This document shows, one piece after another, positions 34,706 through 45,467 of a stretch of 64,000 nucleotides of DNA (position 1 is the first letter of the stretch; the number at the start of each line of letters is the position of its first letter). This DNA comes from Cordilura impudica. Lineage: Eukaryota; Arthropoda; Insecta; Diptera; Scathophagidae. Below the pieces are notes generated by a model. It searched no databases. It was not told the DNA's origin and saw nothing but the letters and a program-made list of their open reading frames with translations. Made by a program: the position numbers and the translations under genes. Location of the stretch: the NCBI GenBank assembly GCA_963682025.1, contig OY821517.1, positions 27,641,482-27,705,481 of the forward strand, written 5' to 3'.

Positions 34706-36011
34706 ACGGGTGATTTTTTAAGAGCTTGATAACTTTTTTTTAAAAAAAAACGCATAAAATTTGCAAAATCTCATCGGTTCTTTATTTGAAACGTTAGATT
34801 GGTCCATGACATTTACTTTTTGAAGATAATTTCATTTAAATGTTGACCGCGGCTGCGTCTTAGGTGGTCCATTCGGAAAGTCCAATTTTGGGCAACTTTT
34901 TCGAGCATTTCGGCCGGAATAGCCCGAATTTCTTCGGAAATGTTGTCTTCCAAAGCTGGAATAGTTGCTGGCTTATTTCTGTAGACTTTAGACTTGACGT
35001 AGCCCCACAAAAAATAGTCTAAAGGCGTCAAATCGCATGATCTTGGTGGCCAACTTACCGGTCCATTTCTTGAGATGAATTGTTCTCCGAAGTTTTCCCT
35101 CAAAATGGCCATAGAATCGCGAGCTGTGTGGCATGTAGCGCCATCTTGTTGAAACCACATGTCAACCAAGTTCAGTTCTTCCATTTTTGGCAACAAAAAG
35201 TTTGTTAGCATCGAACGATAGCGATCGCCATTCACCGTAACGTTGCGTCCAACAGCATCTTTGAAAAAATACGGTCCAATGATTCCACCAGCGTACAAAC
35301 CACACCAAACAGTGCATTTTTCGGGATGCATGGGCAGTTCTTGAACGGCTTCTGGTTGCTCTTCACTCCAAATACGGCAATTTTGCTTATTTACGAAGCC
35401 ATTCAACCAGAAATGAGCCTCATCGCTGAACAAAATTTGTCGATAAAAAAGCGGATTTTCTGCCAACTTTTCTAGGGCCCATTCACTGAAAATTAGACGT
35501 TGTGGCAGATCGTTCGGCTTCAGTTCTTGCACGAGCTGTATTTTATACGGTTTTACACCAAGATCTTTGCGTAAAATCTTCCATGTGGTCGAATAACACA
35601 AACCCAATTGCTGCGAACGGCGACGAATCGACATTTCACGGTCTTCAGTAACACTCTCAGAAACAGACGCAATATTCTCTTCTGTACGCACTGTACGCAT
35701 TCGTGTGGTTGGTTTAATGTCCAATAAAGTAAACTGAGTGCGAAACTTGGTCACAATCGCATTAATTGTTTGCTCACTTGGTCGATTATGTAGACCATAA
35801 ATCGGACGTAAAGCGCGAAACACATTTCGAACCGAACACTGATTTTGGTAATAAAATTCAATGATTTGCAAGCGTTGCTCGTTAGTAAGTCTATTCATGA
35901 TGAAATGTCAAAGCATACTGAGCATCTTTCTCTTTGACACCATGTCTGAAATCCCACGTGATCTGTCAAATACTAATGCATGAAAATCCTAACCTCAAAA
36001 AAATCACCCGT
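34706..36011 (-). mobile_element. Intact mariner element (DD41D, rosa-like), 1306 bp
   Basis: Terminal inverted repeats begin ACGGGTGATTTTTT at both ends and remain imperfectly similar for about 28 bp. TA dinucleotides flank the element (34704-34705 and 36012-36013). It encodes one complete transposase. The pre-insertion sequence survives in the paralogous foldback at 63091-63110 (AAAGTATTTAGAAGGAGTAT) with a single TA, so both boundaries and the target duplication are established to the base. Confidence 0.95.
34813..35898 (-). CDS. Mariner transposase, DD41D group, 361 aa
   Basis: Cuts and pastes the surrounding 1.3-kb element at TA sites in the nucleus. The frame is uninterrupted from Met to stop. 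Residues about 5-52 and 85-116 form the paired helix-turn-helix DNA-binding region (TNEQRLQIIEFYYQN; RRRSQQLGLCYSTTWKILRK). The catalytic core follows: Asp159 in FSDEAHF, the CTVWCGLYAGGIIGPYFF strand at about 195-212, Asp252 in MWFQQDGATCHTA, and Asp294 in CDLTPLDYFLWGYVKSKVY. Forty-one residues separate the second and third Asp, the spacing of rosa-like elements rather than of DD34D mariners. Length is normal for the family. The start lies 113 bp inside the right terminal repeat. All acidic residues are present, so the protein could be active; activity is inferred only. Confidence 0.95.
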   Translation of the reverse strand: MNRLTNEQRLQIIEFYYQNQCSVRNVFRALRPIYGLHNRPSEQTINAIVTKFRTQFTLLDIKPTTRMRTVRTEENIASVSESVTEDREMSIRRRSQQLGLCYSTTWKILRKDLGVKPYKIQLVQELKPNDLPQRLIFSEWALEKLAENPLFYRQILFSDEAHFWLNGFVNKQNCRIWSEEQPEAVQELPMHPEKCTVWCGLYAGGIIGPYFFKDAVGRNVTVNGDRYRSMLTNFLLPKMEELNLVDMWFQQDGATCHTARDSMAILRENFGEQFISRNGPVSWPPRSCDLTPLDYFLWGYVKSKVYRNKPATIPALEDNISEEIRAIPAEMLEKVAQNWTFRMDHLRRSRGQHLNEIIFKK

Positions 36012-36868
36012 TATTTAGAAGGAATACATTTACTGAATATTTCACAAAAAAATAATTTTTCTCGAAATCCGTAAAAAAAACTCTTTGTAAAAAAAATTCT
36101 GCCACAGGAATTTACTTAAAAATTCGCACAGATAATCTCTAACATATATTTAACAAAACTTTAAAGTGCCTGATCCATTTTTTGAAGTTTTGTTTAACAA
36201 AATTTTTTTAAATTTAAAAAATGAGTTTTCAAAATTTTATCAAAAATATTTTCCATATTTGAACTCATTTCGCAATAGGTTAACAACATGGTGCTAAAAC
36301 AATACTTCATATCTGAGTATTTATAGGTACAGAGACCAAAAAAAAATTATGGCTTTAATCAATTTGTTAAAGTTGAAAAAATGTTCATGACATTTCATGA
36401 CCCAGAGTTTTTTGGCACAAAAGTGGTCTGGGGCATTTGTTATTTCTTGGCGATTTTTTATTCGATTTTGAATTTTTATAGGTTTTTGAAAATATAATTT
36501 AATAATGATCCCGATTCTTTTAATAACTTGTCCGAAAAATTAAACTATAGAACGAAATTTTTGTAAAATCTGAAAAAAAGTCATATTTTCCCCATATAGA
36601 TAAACTTGAAATTTTCAATCGCGTTGAGGCACGACTAAATGTTTTTTGTTTGTCAAAACTTTGTATTTCTCATTTTTTTTTGCTATTCGTATATTTCTAA
36701 GGAGTGAGACCGAGAGTTTGAACACTTTTTTCCCTCCATATATTGTTGTTATTATGATCAATAATATATGTATACTTTATGAGGTCGCAAAATAATTTTT
36801 CGATGCGTTACAATCGGCATAACAAACTGATATACATATACCTATGCACGGTGGTGTAGAAGATATTA

Positions 36869-37851
36869 AAATGCGGAAAATTTTTAATAACTGACATTAA
36901 AAACCGGGTGCACCTCTTAAACGGAGTAAGACAATGGAAAAAAAAAATACTTTTCGTTCACATCCTCCATTAAACAATTAAGTCGTTTCTCCCATCAATT
37001 TGTTATTTCATCTCTGTATTAATGCCAAACCCGTATGACAAGGGATTAGTGTTTACAATTCAAATACCTTTAACATTATGCCAAATCTTCCCTTAAAATA
37101 TCTCTAATTTATATTTAAAAAAAAAAATAATAATCCTTTTTTTGACAAGGCACTTAACAAAACTATCAATAAACTCTAACAAATTCAAGTGTAAGCATAA
37201 AAATTTTACAGTTTTTCAATGTTTTGCTCCTTAAAAATTCATAGCAGCATAATACGAACATTTCATACATAAAACTATCCACTTTATATGTGTATATAAA
37301 ACTATCAAATTTAATATTTGATGGCGCAAGCTAAAAATGAAATGAAATTTTTGATCTTGAAATATGATATTTTCAAATATTGATGTTTATTTAGCGGGTA
37401 GTAACTGTCAGAAACAGAAAGAAAGAAGAAAAAAAAACGTCTGAAATTAACAGATTTTTTTTTTTAGTTAGCTAACGGTTAGGCAACTAATAACAGCTGT
37501 GTAAATACACAAATTATTGGCATTTTATTGTAATAAATATTGTGTATATTGCAGGCAAAGGATATTTAAATATATACATCCTTTTTTTCATTGAACATTT
37601 TTTAATAAATTTTTATAAAAACTTTTTTCAATTTATTGAGAAATGTAGATAAATATTATGTTAAGACGTGTGTCAAAAATGTTCAACACTTAAAAGTATT
37701 TGAAAATTTTCAAATAAATAATAATGAGAAAAAAATAACTCTTAGTAAATCTATTTATGCCAGAGGCCTTAATAAAACATCAATGTCAATAAACGAAACA
37801 AAAATTACACAAATTGTATACCTTGATTTAGAAGATTTTCAAAATGAATAA
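36869..37851. other. Unassigned AT-rich sequence
   Basis: No coding or element boundary supported. Confidence 0.4.
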
Positions 37852-38619
37852 AAACAAGAAAATTATAGTCGGTCTAGACCGACTATACGATACCCTATAC
37901 CATGCGTTTAGAGTCCCTATCTCTCAGGCCCAACTAACTGGATATAGAAAATAAGCATAAACCAAATTTGAGTGGGATTTTTATTAATTTTTTTGGCTGG
38001 AGATATGAAAAAGTTCATATCGGATGCTATATCAATATGGGGACTACGTCCAGAAATGGACCGATCCTGATCATGTTTGGTAAAGTCTCTTGTATTTTGC
38101 AAAAATATATACAAACAAAATTTGAGAAGAATCAGTGCAATATTTTTGTTTTTTGAAGATCGGGAAGCAGCTCTATATGGGGCCTATGACTAAGAGTTGT
38201 CCCATAGGGATCATTTTTGGACTACTGATTAATGGATATAATAAACATATACAAACCCAATTTGACTAAGATTTGTATGATAATTTGGATCTTATGGCAA
38301 TATATGTTGATTTCATAGGGGTCATTTGTATGGGGGCTAGGTCTGAACATGGACCGATTCTCACCAATTTCAATAGCATTCCATGGCCGATGAAAGATCG
38401 AATACAAAATTTCGTCAAAATATATTCATATTTGCGACCTGCAGTTTGATTACAAGCTTTACATGGACACACAGACGGACGGACGGACGGACATCGTTAA
38501 ATCGAATCAGATAGTGATTATCGGTACACTTAAAGATGGGTGTAGGTCAAATATTTTTGGTTGTTACAAAAAGCAGCACAAAGTCATTATGCTCAAACCA
38601 CATAGTGGTATAGGGTATA
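37852..38619 (+). mobile_element. DINE-like family A copy 5
   Basis: Near full length: ACAAGAAAATTATAGT, perfect hairpin AGTCGGTCTAGACCGACT, CAGACGGACGGACGGACGGA near 38471, CCACATAGTGGTATAGGGTA at the end. A short deletion removes about 15 bp before GAAGATCGGG (38154). Confidence 0.9.
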
Positions 38620-39310
38620 AAAATTTATATATACATATAAAAAAAAAAAATGCAAACAAAAATAATACACAAACAATTTCATTTCATCTCATTTCGTTTT
38701 TGGTTTTGCCCTGCTCCTTGTTGGGAAAAATTGTAACTTCAATATTATTTTTTCTAAAAAAAGGAGGAAAAAAAAACTCAATATTTTCAGATGGCACGCG
38801 ACAACGCGACCTACCTCTCTCATACCTTTGTTCGTGTTTCATTTTGTGTGTTTGATATTAAAACGATAAGAAATGCAATCGAGTGTAAATGAAATGAACA
38901 TGTGCCACAATATAAAAATCTATGCTAAGAACTGTAATGCCATCATCATCATCATCGTCGTAAACATCTACTCTACTCTATTCTATAGTATTGATGTTGA
39001 TAACGCTAGCAGAAGAAGAAACAAATCTCATGAAATAAAAACCTTAATAATCCATAAAACCCTGAGCAACAACAAAACAAATCACACATGTGATACGTAC
39101 GCGGCTTTATACACCTTTTAGAGATTTGCACACATTTGCCAGTAACCCCTATCCCGGGCTCTCTACTGACATACTCTGACATAGCATTGTATGATCGAAA
39201 AGTATTGCGAATTTTTTTAGTTAAAATGAATTTTTCATATAACCGTACTTAATATAACAAAGTGATACAAAAACCAATGAAACATAAATGCCTGTGATGA
39301 GATATGTTTT
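38620..39310. other. Unassigned sequence with CATCATCATC run
   Basis: A trinucleotide run (CATCATCATCATCATCGTCG) lies at about 38940-38960. Short frames here have no recognisable homology. Confidence 0.45.
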
Positions 39311-40393
39311 CATACCCTACTAGAAGTAACCCGATGCGCTTCGCTACACCATTCGTAATGAAATAAAAAGCAGGGAATACGTTTTATAGAAGACTTTGTA
39401 TAGGAGGTGCCACGCCCTTTTTTGGGCAAGTACTCACATTAATAACTTATGAACTCAAACAAAGTCGCAAGACTTTCACTATTATAGTACTCCAGTTATA
39501 TTATATTAAATACTTAGTCTGTATGGGGGGTACCACGCCCACTGGTCCTATCCCGCCCATTTTTTATGGGACCACTCACATTAATAACTCATGAACTCAG
39601 ATAAAGTTCCAAGGCTTTCACTATTACAGTACTTCAGATATATGACATTAAGTATTTACTTTGTATGGGGGTGCCACGCTCACTGGTCCGGTACCGACCA
39701 TTTTTTATGAGACTAATAAGTCATGAAAACAGACAAAGTCCCAAGGCTTTCACTATTATAGTAGTCCAGTTATATTATATTAAATACTTATTTTGTATGG
39801 GGGGTACCACGCCCACTGGTCCGATCCCGCCCATTTTGTATGGTACTACTCACATTAATAACTCATGAAGACTTCCAAGACTTTCACCATTACAGTATTT
39901 AGATATATGACATTATATATTTACATTGTATGGGAGGTACCACACCCACTGATCGGATTCCACCCATTTTTTTTTTAAGTACTAACGTTGATAACTTATG
40001 AACTCAGACAAAGTCTCAAGACTTTATCTATTACAGTACTCTAGATATATGACATTTAATTTACTTTGCATGGTGAGTACCACGCCCATTGGTCCGATCA
40101 CGCCCATTTTTCCACAACTCTTCGAATTATTTAAATGTGTACATGTACATAGTTTCAAAACTCTTGCTGTCGTAATACTCCAGATATTATATGTGAAAAT
40201 TAGATGTTAAAAATTCACTTTGTAGGGGAGGTGCCACGCCCACTTGAAAAATCAAAAAAAATATGGCCTATTTTTTCTTCCGGATAGGCAGCTACCGACT
40301 GTAAAAATTTCAAGACGATCGGTCCAGTGGTGTAGTCTTCTATAAACCACAACCAAAGAAATAAACAGACAAACACACATACACAACTCCATT
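39311..40393 (+). mobile_element. CACGCCC tandem element D, copy 2
   Basis: Begins CATACCCTACTAGAAGTAAC, then CCGATGCGCTTCGCTACACC. Seven units follow with CACGCCC-type boxes near 39411, 39534, 39675, 39808, 39941, 40081 and 40235 (spacing 123-154 bp). It ends with AAGACGATCGGTCCAGTGGT and ACAAACACACATACACAAC. The tail after the tandem array matches copy 1. Best guess is a nonautonomous Helitron-like element; no protein is encoded. Confidence 0.75.
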
Positions 40394-41143
40394 TTATACC
40401 CTATACCACTATGTTGTTTGGGTCTAATGACTTTGTGCTGCTGTTTGTAACAACCAAAAATATTTGACCTACACCCATCTTTAATTATACCGATCGAATC
40501 AGAATCACTATCTGATTCGATTTAACGATGTCCGTCCGTCCGTCCGTTCGTCTGTGGGTCCATGTAAACCTTGTACTCAAACTACAGTTTGAAAATTTGG
40601 TATATAAGCCTTTATCGGCCATAGGATGGGCTCTATTGAAATTAGTGAAATTCGGTCCAAGTTCAGACCTAGTCCCCATACAAATGACCCCTATAAAATC
40701 GACATAAATTGCCATAAGATCCAAATTATCATATAGATCTCAGTCAAATTGGGTTTTTATGTGTTTTTTATATTCAATTATCAGTAGTCCAAAAATAATC
40801 CCTATAGGACCATTCTTATTCATATAGAGCTGCTCCCGGATTTTCACTAAAATCTATCAAAAAACAAAAATATTGCACAGATTTTTACCAAATTTGGTTT
40901 GTATATATTTTTTGAAAATATGAGTGACTTTGCCAAATATGGTCAGGGTCGGTCCATTTTTCGACATAGTCCCCATATATATATATACCCGATATGACCT
41001 TTTTCATATCTGCAGCCAAAACAATTAATATGTCATTCAAATTTGGTTTATACTTATTTTCTATATCTAATTAGTCGGACCTAAACGCATGGTATAGGGT
41101 ATCGTATAGTCGGTCTAGACCGACTATAATTTTCTTACTTGTT
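40394..41143 (-). mobile_element. DINE-like family A copy 6
   Basis: Inverted copy running from TATACCCTATACCACTATGT to perfect hairpin AGTCGGTCTAGACCGACT near 41109 and CTTACTTGTTA. It directly abuts element D on the left and a TIR element on the right. Confidence 0.9.
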
Positions 41144-41146
41144 ATA

Positions 41147-41875
41147 TATCTGTGGTTTTCTGGAATAACCGCGTATGTCCATTTTTGTCAGTTTTGATGT
41201 GTTAAATTTTTTAAAAAAAAATATTGACCATTTCTGAGTTTTTTCTTTAAATAACGACGTAACTTAAATGTTTATTAAATTGATTTGCAGCTCTATCGAC
41301 GTATGTCAACCTAAATTTGATCGCTGACAAATTATTTTCTCAGAAAAGGACACATAGCGACGTACGTTGTTATTAATGAAAAAAAAATGCAAAATAATTT
41401 TGGATTATTTTTCAGTTTATAACCACTTATAAAAACTGTTGTGGTTATTTCATTTATTTGTTGTCACTATTATTCTTGATTCGTTGTTATATTCTCACCC
41501 TAAATCCCGTTAACTTTCTGTTGACGAAAAAAAAAATCATTTTTTCAAGCAACAACAACTTATGTCTACATGGGTGGTAGCATTGGTAGTTTTCCTTTTC
41601 AAAGAAAACGACGTTTGACGACATAAGTTGTTTTATCTGCACACACTTTAAGTGTAATTTACTTACTGTTTTTTTCGTCCTTTTCTACGATCTATTCCTC
41701 TTAAGATTTTTGACTCAAAATTTTATATAAAGTATTTATTGGCCATATCTACAGGACTGTTAAATAGAAAGTCCTAAAAATATATCGAGCCCATAATTTC
41801 AAATATAACGTTTTTTGGCCTCCCTGAACATTTTGATTTTAAGACATACGCGGTTATTCCAGAAAACCACAGATA
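41147..41875. mobile_element. TIR transposon (nonautonomous), TATCTGTGGTTTTCTGG ends
   Basis: Perfect inverted terminal repeats of about 33 bp, beginning TATCTGTGGTTTTCTGGAAT and continuing AACCGCGTATGTC at both ends, flanked by TA on each side (41145-41146, 41876-41877). Inside, ACAACTTATGTC and GACATAAGTTGT (near 41555 and 41618) form a second inverted pair. 729 bp, no transposase. A TA duplication suggests the Tc1/mariner superfamily; that is inferred. Confidence 0.88.
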
Positions 41876-41877
41876 TA

Positions 41878-42649
41878 AGATACCACTATGTGGTCAGGGT
41901 ATAATGACTTTGTGTTGATGTTTGCAGCTACCAAAAATATTTGCCTTAGAACACCTTTTATTATACCGATTGAGTTAGAATCGCTTTCTGACTCGATTTA
42001 GCGATGTCCGTCCGTCTGTCCCTCCGTGTGTCCATGTAAACCTTGTAATTAAACTACAGGTCGCAAATGTGAACATATTTTGAAGGAATTTGGTATGTGA
42101 GCTTCTATCGGCCGTAGTAATAACGCTGTTGACATTGGCGAAAATCGGTGCATGTTCAGACATAATCCCCATACAAATAACACCTATGAATTGACTTAAA
42201 TTGCCATATGATCCAAATTATTATGTAGCTCTTGGGTTTGTATGTGTTTATTACACCCATTAATCAGTAGTCCAAAAACAAACCCTATAGGGCAATTCTT
42301 AGTTATAGCCCCCATATAAAGCTGCTCCCGATCTTCACTTAAATCTATCAAAAAACAATAATTTTGCACAGATTTTTCTCAAATTTGGTTTGTATATGTT
42401 TTTGCAAAAAATAAGTGATGTTACCAAATATGGTCGGAATCGGTCCATTTTTCGACCTAGTCCCCTTGTAAACATATCATCCGATATGAACTTTTTCATA
42501 TCTGCAGGCAAAAAAATTAATAACAATGCCACTCAAATTTGGTTTATGCTTATTTTCTAAATCGAATTGGTTGGATCGAAGAGGGTCTCTAAACACATGG
42601 TATAGGGTATCGTATAGTCGGTCTAGACCGACTATAATTTTCTTACTAT
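41878..42649 (-). mobile_element. DINE-like family A copy 7
   Basis: Inverted copy with truncated tip (ATACCACTATGTGGTCAGGG), GTCCGTCCGTCTGTCCCTCC near 42006, perfect hairpin near 42617, ending CTTACTATT. Confidence 0.88.
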
Positions 42650-43279
42650 TAGGCCTTGTCGAGTACAACAGGACCCTGTCTGTAACAAACAAGTTTTGGC
42701 CCATATAAGAGCGATTGCATTTATAGGTGCGATTGAAGAGTTTGTTGTATACTTCAACCGCTACAATATTATTTTTAAAATCACGTATATAACCGTTATC
42801 CGATATCCTGCATCATACCAGAAACTTCACTAAACAGTGAAGTGCTTAAAAGAAAACGAAAAACATTGTGCATGCCTTCATTCCAAAATTTTGTTTTTAT
42901 TAAAAGTTTGATAACTCATTAAATTTTTAACGGATTTTGTAAACCAAAGCTGCATTTCACTCATAAATAAACATACTTTTACAATAAATTCATACATTTT
43001 ACAGTTCGCAAATAAAAAAATGTGTAAAAACATCTACAAAGTTGAAAAATAGAAAACATTTTTTTTAATGAGCTTGCTGGAATACGCCCATATATCTCAA
43101 TATTACTTAAATATCATGCATATCCGCTGCGAAATTTAAAATCGGTTGATATTCAAGAAAGTTGCTGGCTTATATATGTACAAAGGGGCCAAAATCCCGG
43201 TTTTTTACCCATAACTCAAGATTTTTGAGGTCTTTCGCAAATTTCAAGGACAGGGTCTTATTGTACTCGCCAAGACCTA
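42650..43279. mobile_element. TIR element, TAGGYCTTG ends, 630 bp
   Basis: Left TAGGCCTTGTCGAGTACAAC, then AGGACCCTGTC. The right end in reverse complement is TAGGTCTTGGCGAGTACAAT, then AAGACCCTGTC. About 31 bp with four mismatches. No coding capacity and no clear target duplication. Confidence 0.8.
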
Positions 43280-43295
43280 CCAGAAAAAAAGTATC

Positions 43296-43555
43296 ACATC
43301 CCAGGTATGTTTTTCTGTCACACTGTTTAATTCATAGGTTTTATTTAAAATGCTTAAAATTTCTAATCTGAAAGATTTTTTTATAATAAAAATATATTGA
43401 ATTCATCAAAACATGATAAATTGTATACAAGAAATTTTAAATTGGGGAAATTGGAAATGTTTCCCAATGAAAAAACTTGTAATATTAACATTTTTTTATA
43501 AGTTCGTGTATAGAGTTCTTAAAAGAAAAACGGCTTATATTATTTCGAAAAAATT
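43296..43555 (+). repeat. 260-bp direct repeat, copy 1
   Basis: CACATCCCAGGTATGTTTTT to ATTATTTCGAAAAAATTA; near-identical blocks recur at 44205-44462, including TTCATAGGTTTTATTTAAAA and GAAATGTTTCCCAATGAAAA. Confidence 0.88.
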
Positions 43556-44204
43556 ATGAAAATAAATCAAAGCAAGTTGTGTATCTATATCATTAATAGG
43601 TAAGGCGATTTCTTGTGCCTGATGGTTTGTTCCACAGTTTTCTCCCGATTTTGACCAAACGTATCTTATTCGAAAGGTATTTCATTTTTGCTGCCCACCA
43701 GACTTACAGATTTTTAAATTTTTTTTGGATTTATGTTCATTTAAAGTTGCTAATAACACATACATAAAATTATCTGTGTGTTTATTAAATATGTGTGTTT
43801 GCAAAAAAATGGGTTCGGTTTCTTTATACACAATAATAATAATGTTTAATTGAAAATTTTTTTTTCGACCTAAACCAAAAAAGTGAATTGGCTCAAATTG
43901 ATTAGCATACCTTTAGGGTCAATAATTTATTAAATAAAAAAAAAAGGTTTTTTTTTTTAGAATTTGCACTCGAATTTCGAGGGCTGGGATCTGCTAGTAA
44001 TAAGCAATATACTCTTAGATATTAAAGTCGATATTTATAAGGGCTAGGTTTGAACATGCTTGGATTTTACCAATTTCAATAGCCAACATCCTTGAGCCCA
44101 GCAAAGCTTATAGATTAAATGTTAGCGAAAATTAGTTTGACTAATGGGCTCAAGGGAACGCTGCATAACCGACCCAAGAAATTGAAGGGCTAATTATTTA
44201 TCAC
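43556..44204 (+). mobile_element. Degenerate family A segment with nested Helitron H11
   Basis: Starts AATAAATCAAAGCAAGTTGT and, beyond the Helitron, has GGGCTAGGTTTGAACATGCT, CCCAGCAAAGCTTATAGATT and GGGCTCAAGGGAACGCTGC. The same organisation occurs at 47765-48440, so the pair arose by duplication after the Helitron had inserted. Confidence 0.75.
43584..43997 (+). mobile_element. Helitron-like element H11
   Basis: 414 bp: TCTATATCATTAATAGGTAA start after A, CTCGAATTTCGAG hairpin, CTAG before T. Flanks are the same as those of H13. Confidence 0.9.
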
Positions 44205-44462
44205 ATCTCAGGTATTTTTTTCTGTCACATAGTTTAATTCATAGGTTTTATTTAAAATGCTTAAAACTTATAATCTGATAGATTTTTTTATAATAAAAAT
44301 ATCTTGAATTCATTAAAACATGATAAATTTTGTACAAAAAATTTTAAATTGGGGAAATTTGAAATGTTTCCCAATGAAAAACCTTGTAATATATACATTT
44401 TTCTTTAAGTTCGTATATAGAGTACTTAAAAAAAAATTGTTTACATTATTTCGAAAGAATTA
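44205..44462 (+). repeat. 260-bp direct repeat, copy 2
   Basis: Partner of 43296-43555. Together they bracket the H11-containing block in an LTR-like arrangement, but no retroviral features (primer site, polypurine tract, gag/pol) are visible. Confidence 0.88.
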
Positions 44463-44639
44463 ATAAAATATGATTATTTTTATTTTTATTAAAATCTATC
44501 AATAGTTGTATATTTTTTTTTTTTATAAATAATTAGGTTTTGTTTTAATGAAATGTATAACAATTTTTCTCTCATATTGGCGATTTTTGTACTTACTTCG
44601 GAATAGCGCAAAAAGTGTGACAATACCAGCCTAAACTAA

Positions 44640-45064
44640 TAAGAAAATACTACAAACAAATCGACCAACAATAACAACAATTACAGTTATGACACACAAA
44701 TTACAAAATTTAGAATAACAAGAAAACAAGAACAATATGGAAAAATTACTTTTTTTCAAGAATATTCATTCTTCTTCATTGGTATCTCCGCATCTACTGA
44801 AACGATTTCGATTATATGAAACAGGAACTTGCGCAGGATGTCATTGAATTATTTTCACTAAAAATGAGCACTCCAGCTGACCTATTGAGGACGTGATCGT
44901 GATTCCCAAAGATGGACAGACGGACATCACTATACCAACTCCGCTTGTTATAAATATTAAGAATTTACATATATATTTTATGACGTTCAAATTTTATTCC
45001 AATTATTACAAATAGAACGACAAACTTATATATTGCCTCTGCACAATGGCGTGGAGGGTATAAG
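44640..45064 (+). mobile_element. DINE-like family B copy 7, 3' portion
   Basis: CAACAATTACAGTTATGACA, AAGATGGACAGACGGACATC near 44911, ACTCCGCTTGTTATAAATAT, then ATATTGCCTCTGCACAATGG ending GGAGGGTATAA. The 5' end was not found. Confidence 0.75.
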
Positions 45065-45105
45065 TTATAATAAATTCAATTCCAGCATTGCCATATTAAT
45101 AAATA

Positions 45106-45467
45106 CTAGCAGATTCCAGCGCTCGAAATTCGAGTGCAATTTCTAGGCAACTTTTTAACTTAGCCAATTCACAAACCAACAATTTTTTGTTTTATTATTA
45201 TTGTGAATGAAGATAATAAACTCATTAACAAACACATTAACAAATTTAATAAACACACACATAGCATATGTATATTTTTATGTATGGGTTAGTAACAACT
45301 TTAAATGCAATTTCCTCAAAATAAATGAAAAATTTAAAAATCTGTTAATCCGATGAACAGCGAAAAAGAAATACCTTTCAAATAATATACGTTTATTTAA
45401 AATCGGGATAAAACGGTAGAACAAAACATTGGTCACAAGAAGTCGCTTAGCCTATTAATATTATAGA
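45106..45467 (-). mobile_element. Helitron-like element H12
   Basis: Complete inverted copy, 362 bp: CTAGCAGATTCCAGCGCTCG at the low end, CCTATTAATATTATAGA at the high end, A|T context. Confidence 0.92.

Larger units (their letters stand above)
33328..36744. mobile_element. hAT-like foldback element, copy 1 (damaged)
   Basis: The left tip TAGGGTGGCCCTT matches that of the complete copy at 61596. The right arm (36014-36740) matches 63097-63715 block by block (GCAATAGGTTAACAACATGG, TTTGGCACAAAAGTGG, GACCGAGAGTTTGAACACTT), but the extreme right terminal repeat is deleted. The interior holds Helitron H10, a 227-bp tandem duplication and the intact mariner at 34706-36011. No hAT transposase is encoded. 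Confidence 0.75.
32958..36868 (+). mobile_element. DINE-like family B copy 4, carrying a hAT-like foldback
   Basis: The 5' end is ATGAAAGAGTGTTATATTTG with a TTGGCTATGCCGAA hairpin near 32975. The microsatellite CAGACAGACAGACAGGCGG occurs near 33280. The sequence is then interrupted at 33328 and resumes near 36745 (TTGTTATTATGATCAATAAT, TTTTTCGATGCGTTACAATC), ending GCACGGTGGTGTAG. About 20 bp of B sequence is missing at the right junction. Confidence 0.7.

Noticed and set aside
38463..38855. 130-codon frame at the end of family A copy 5
   Set aside because: Starts in the microsatellite and runs into unrelated AT-rich DNA; no conservation with other A copies.
38940..38960. CRISPR-like or regulatory array in CATCATCATC runs
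   Set aside because: Simple trinucleotide microsatellites in a eukaryotic context.
43296..44462. LTR retrotransposon with 260-bp LTRs
   Set aside because: No TG...CA tips, primer-binding site, polypurine tract, gag or pol; the interior is a Helitron plus DINE-like remnants.
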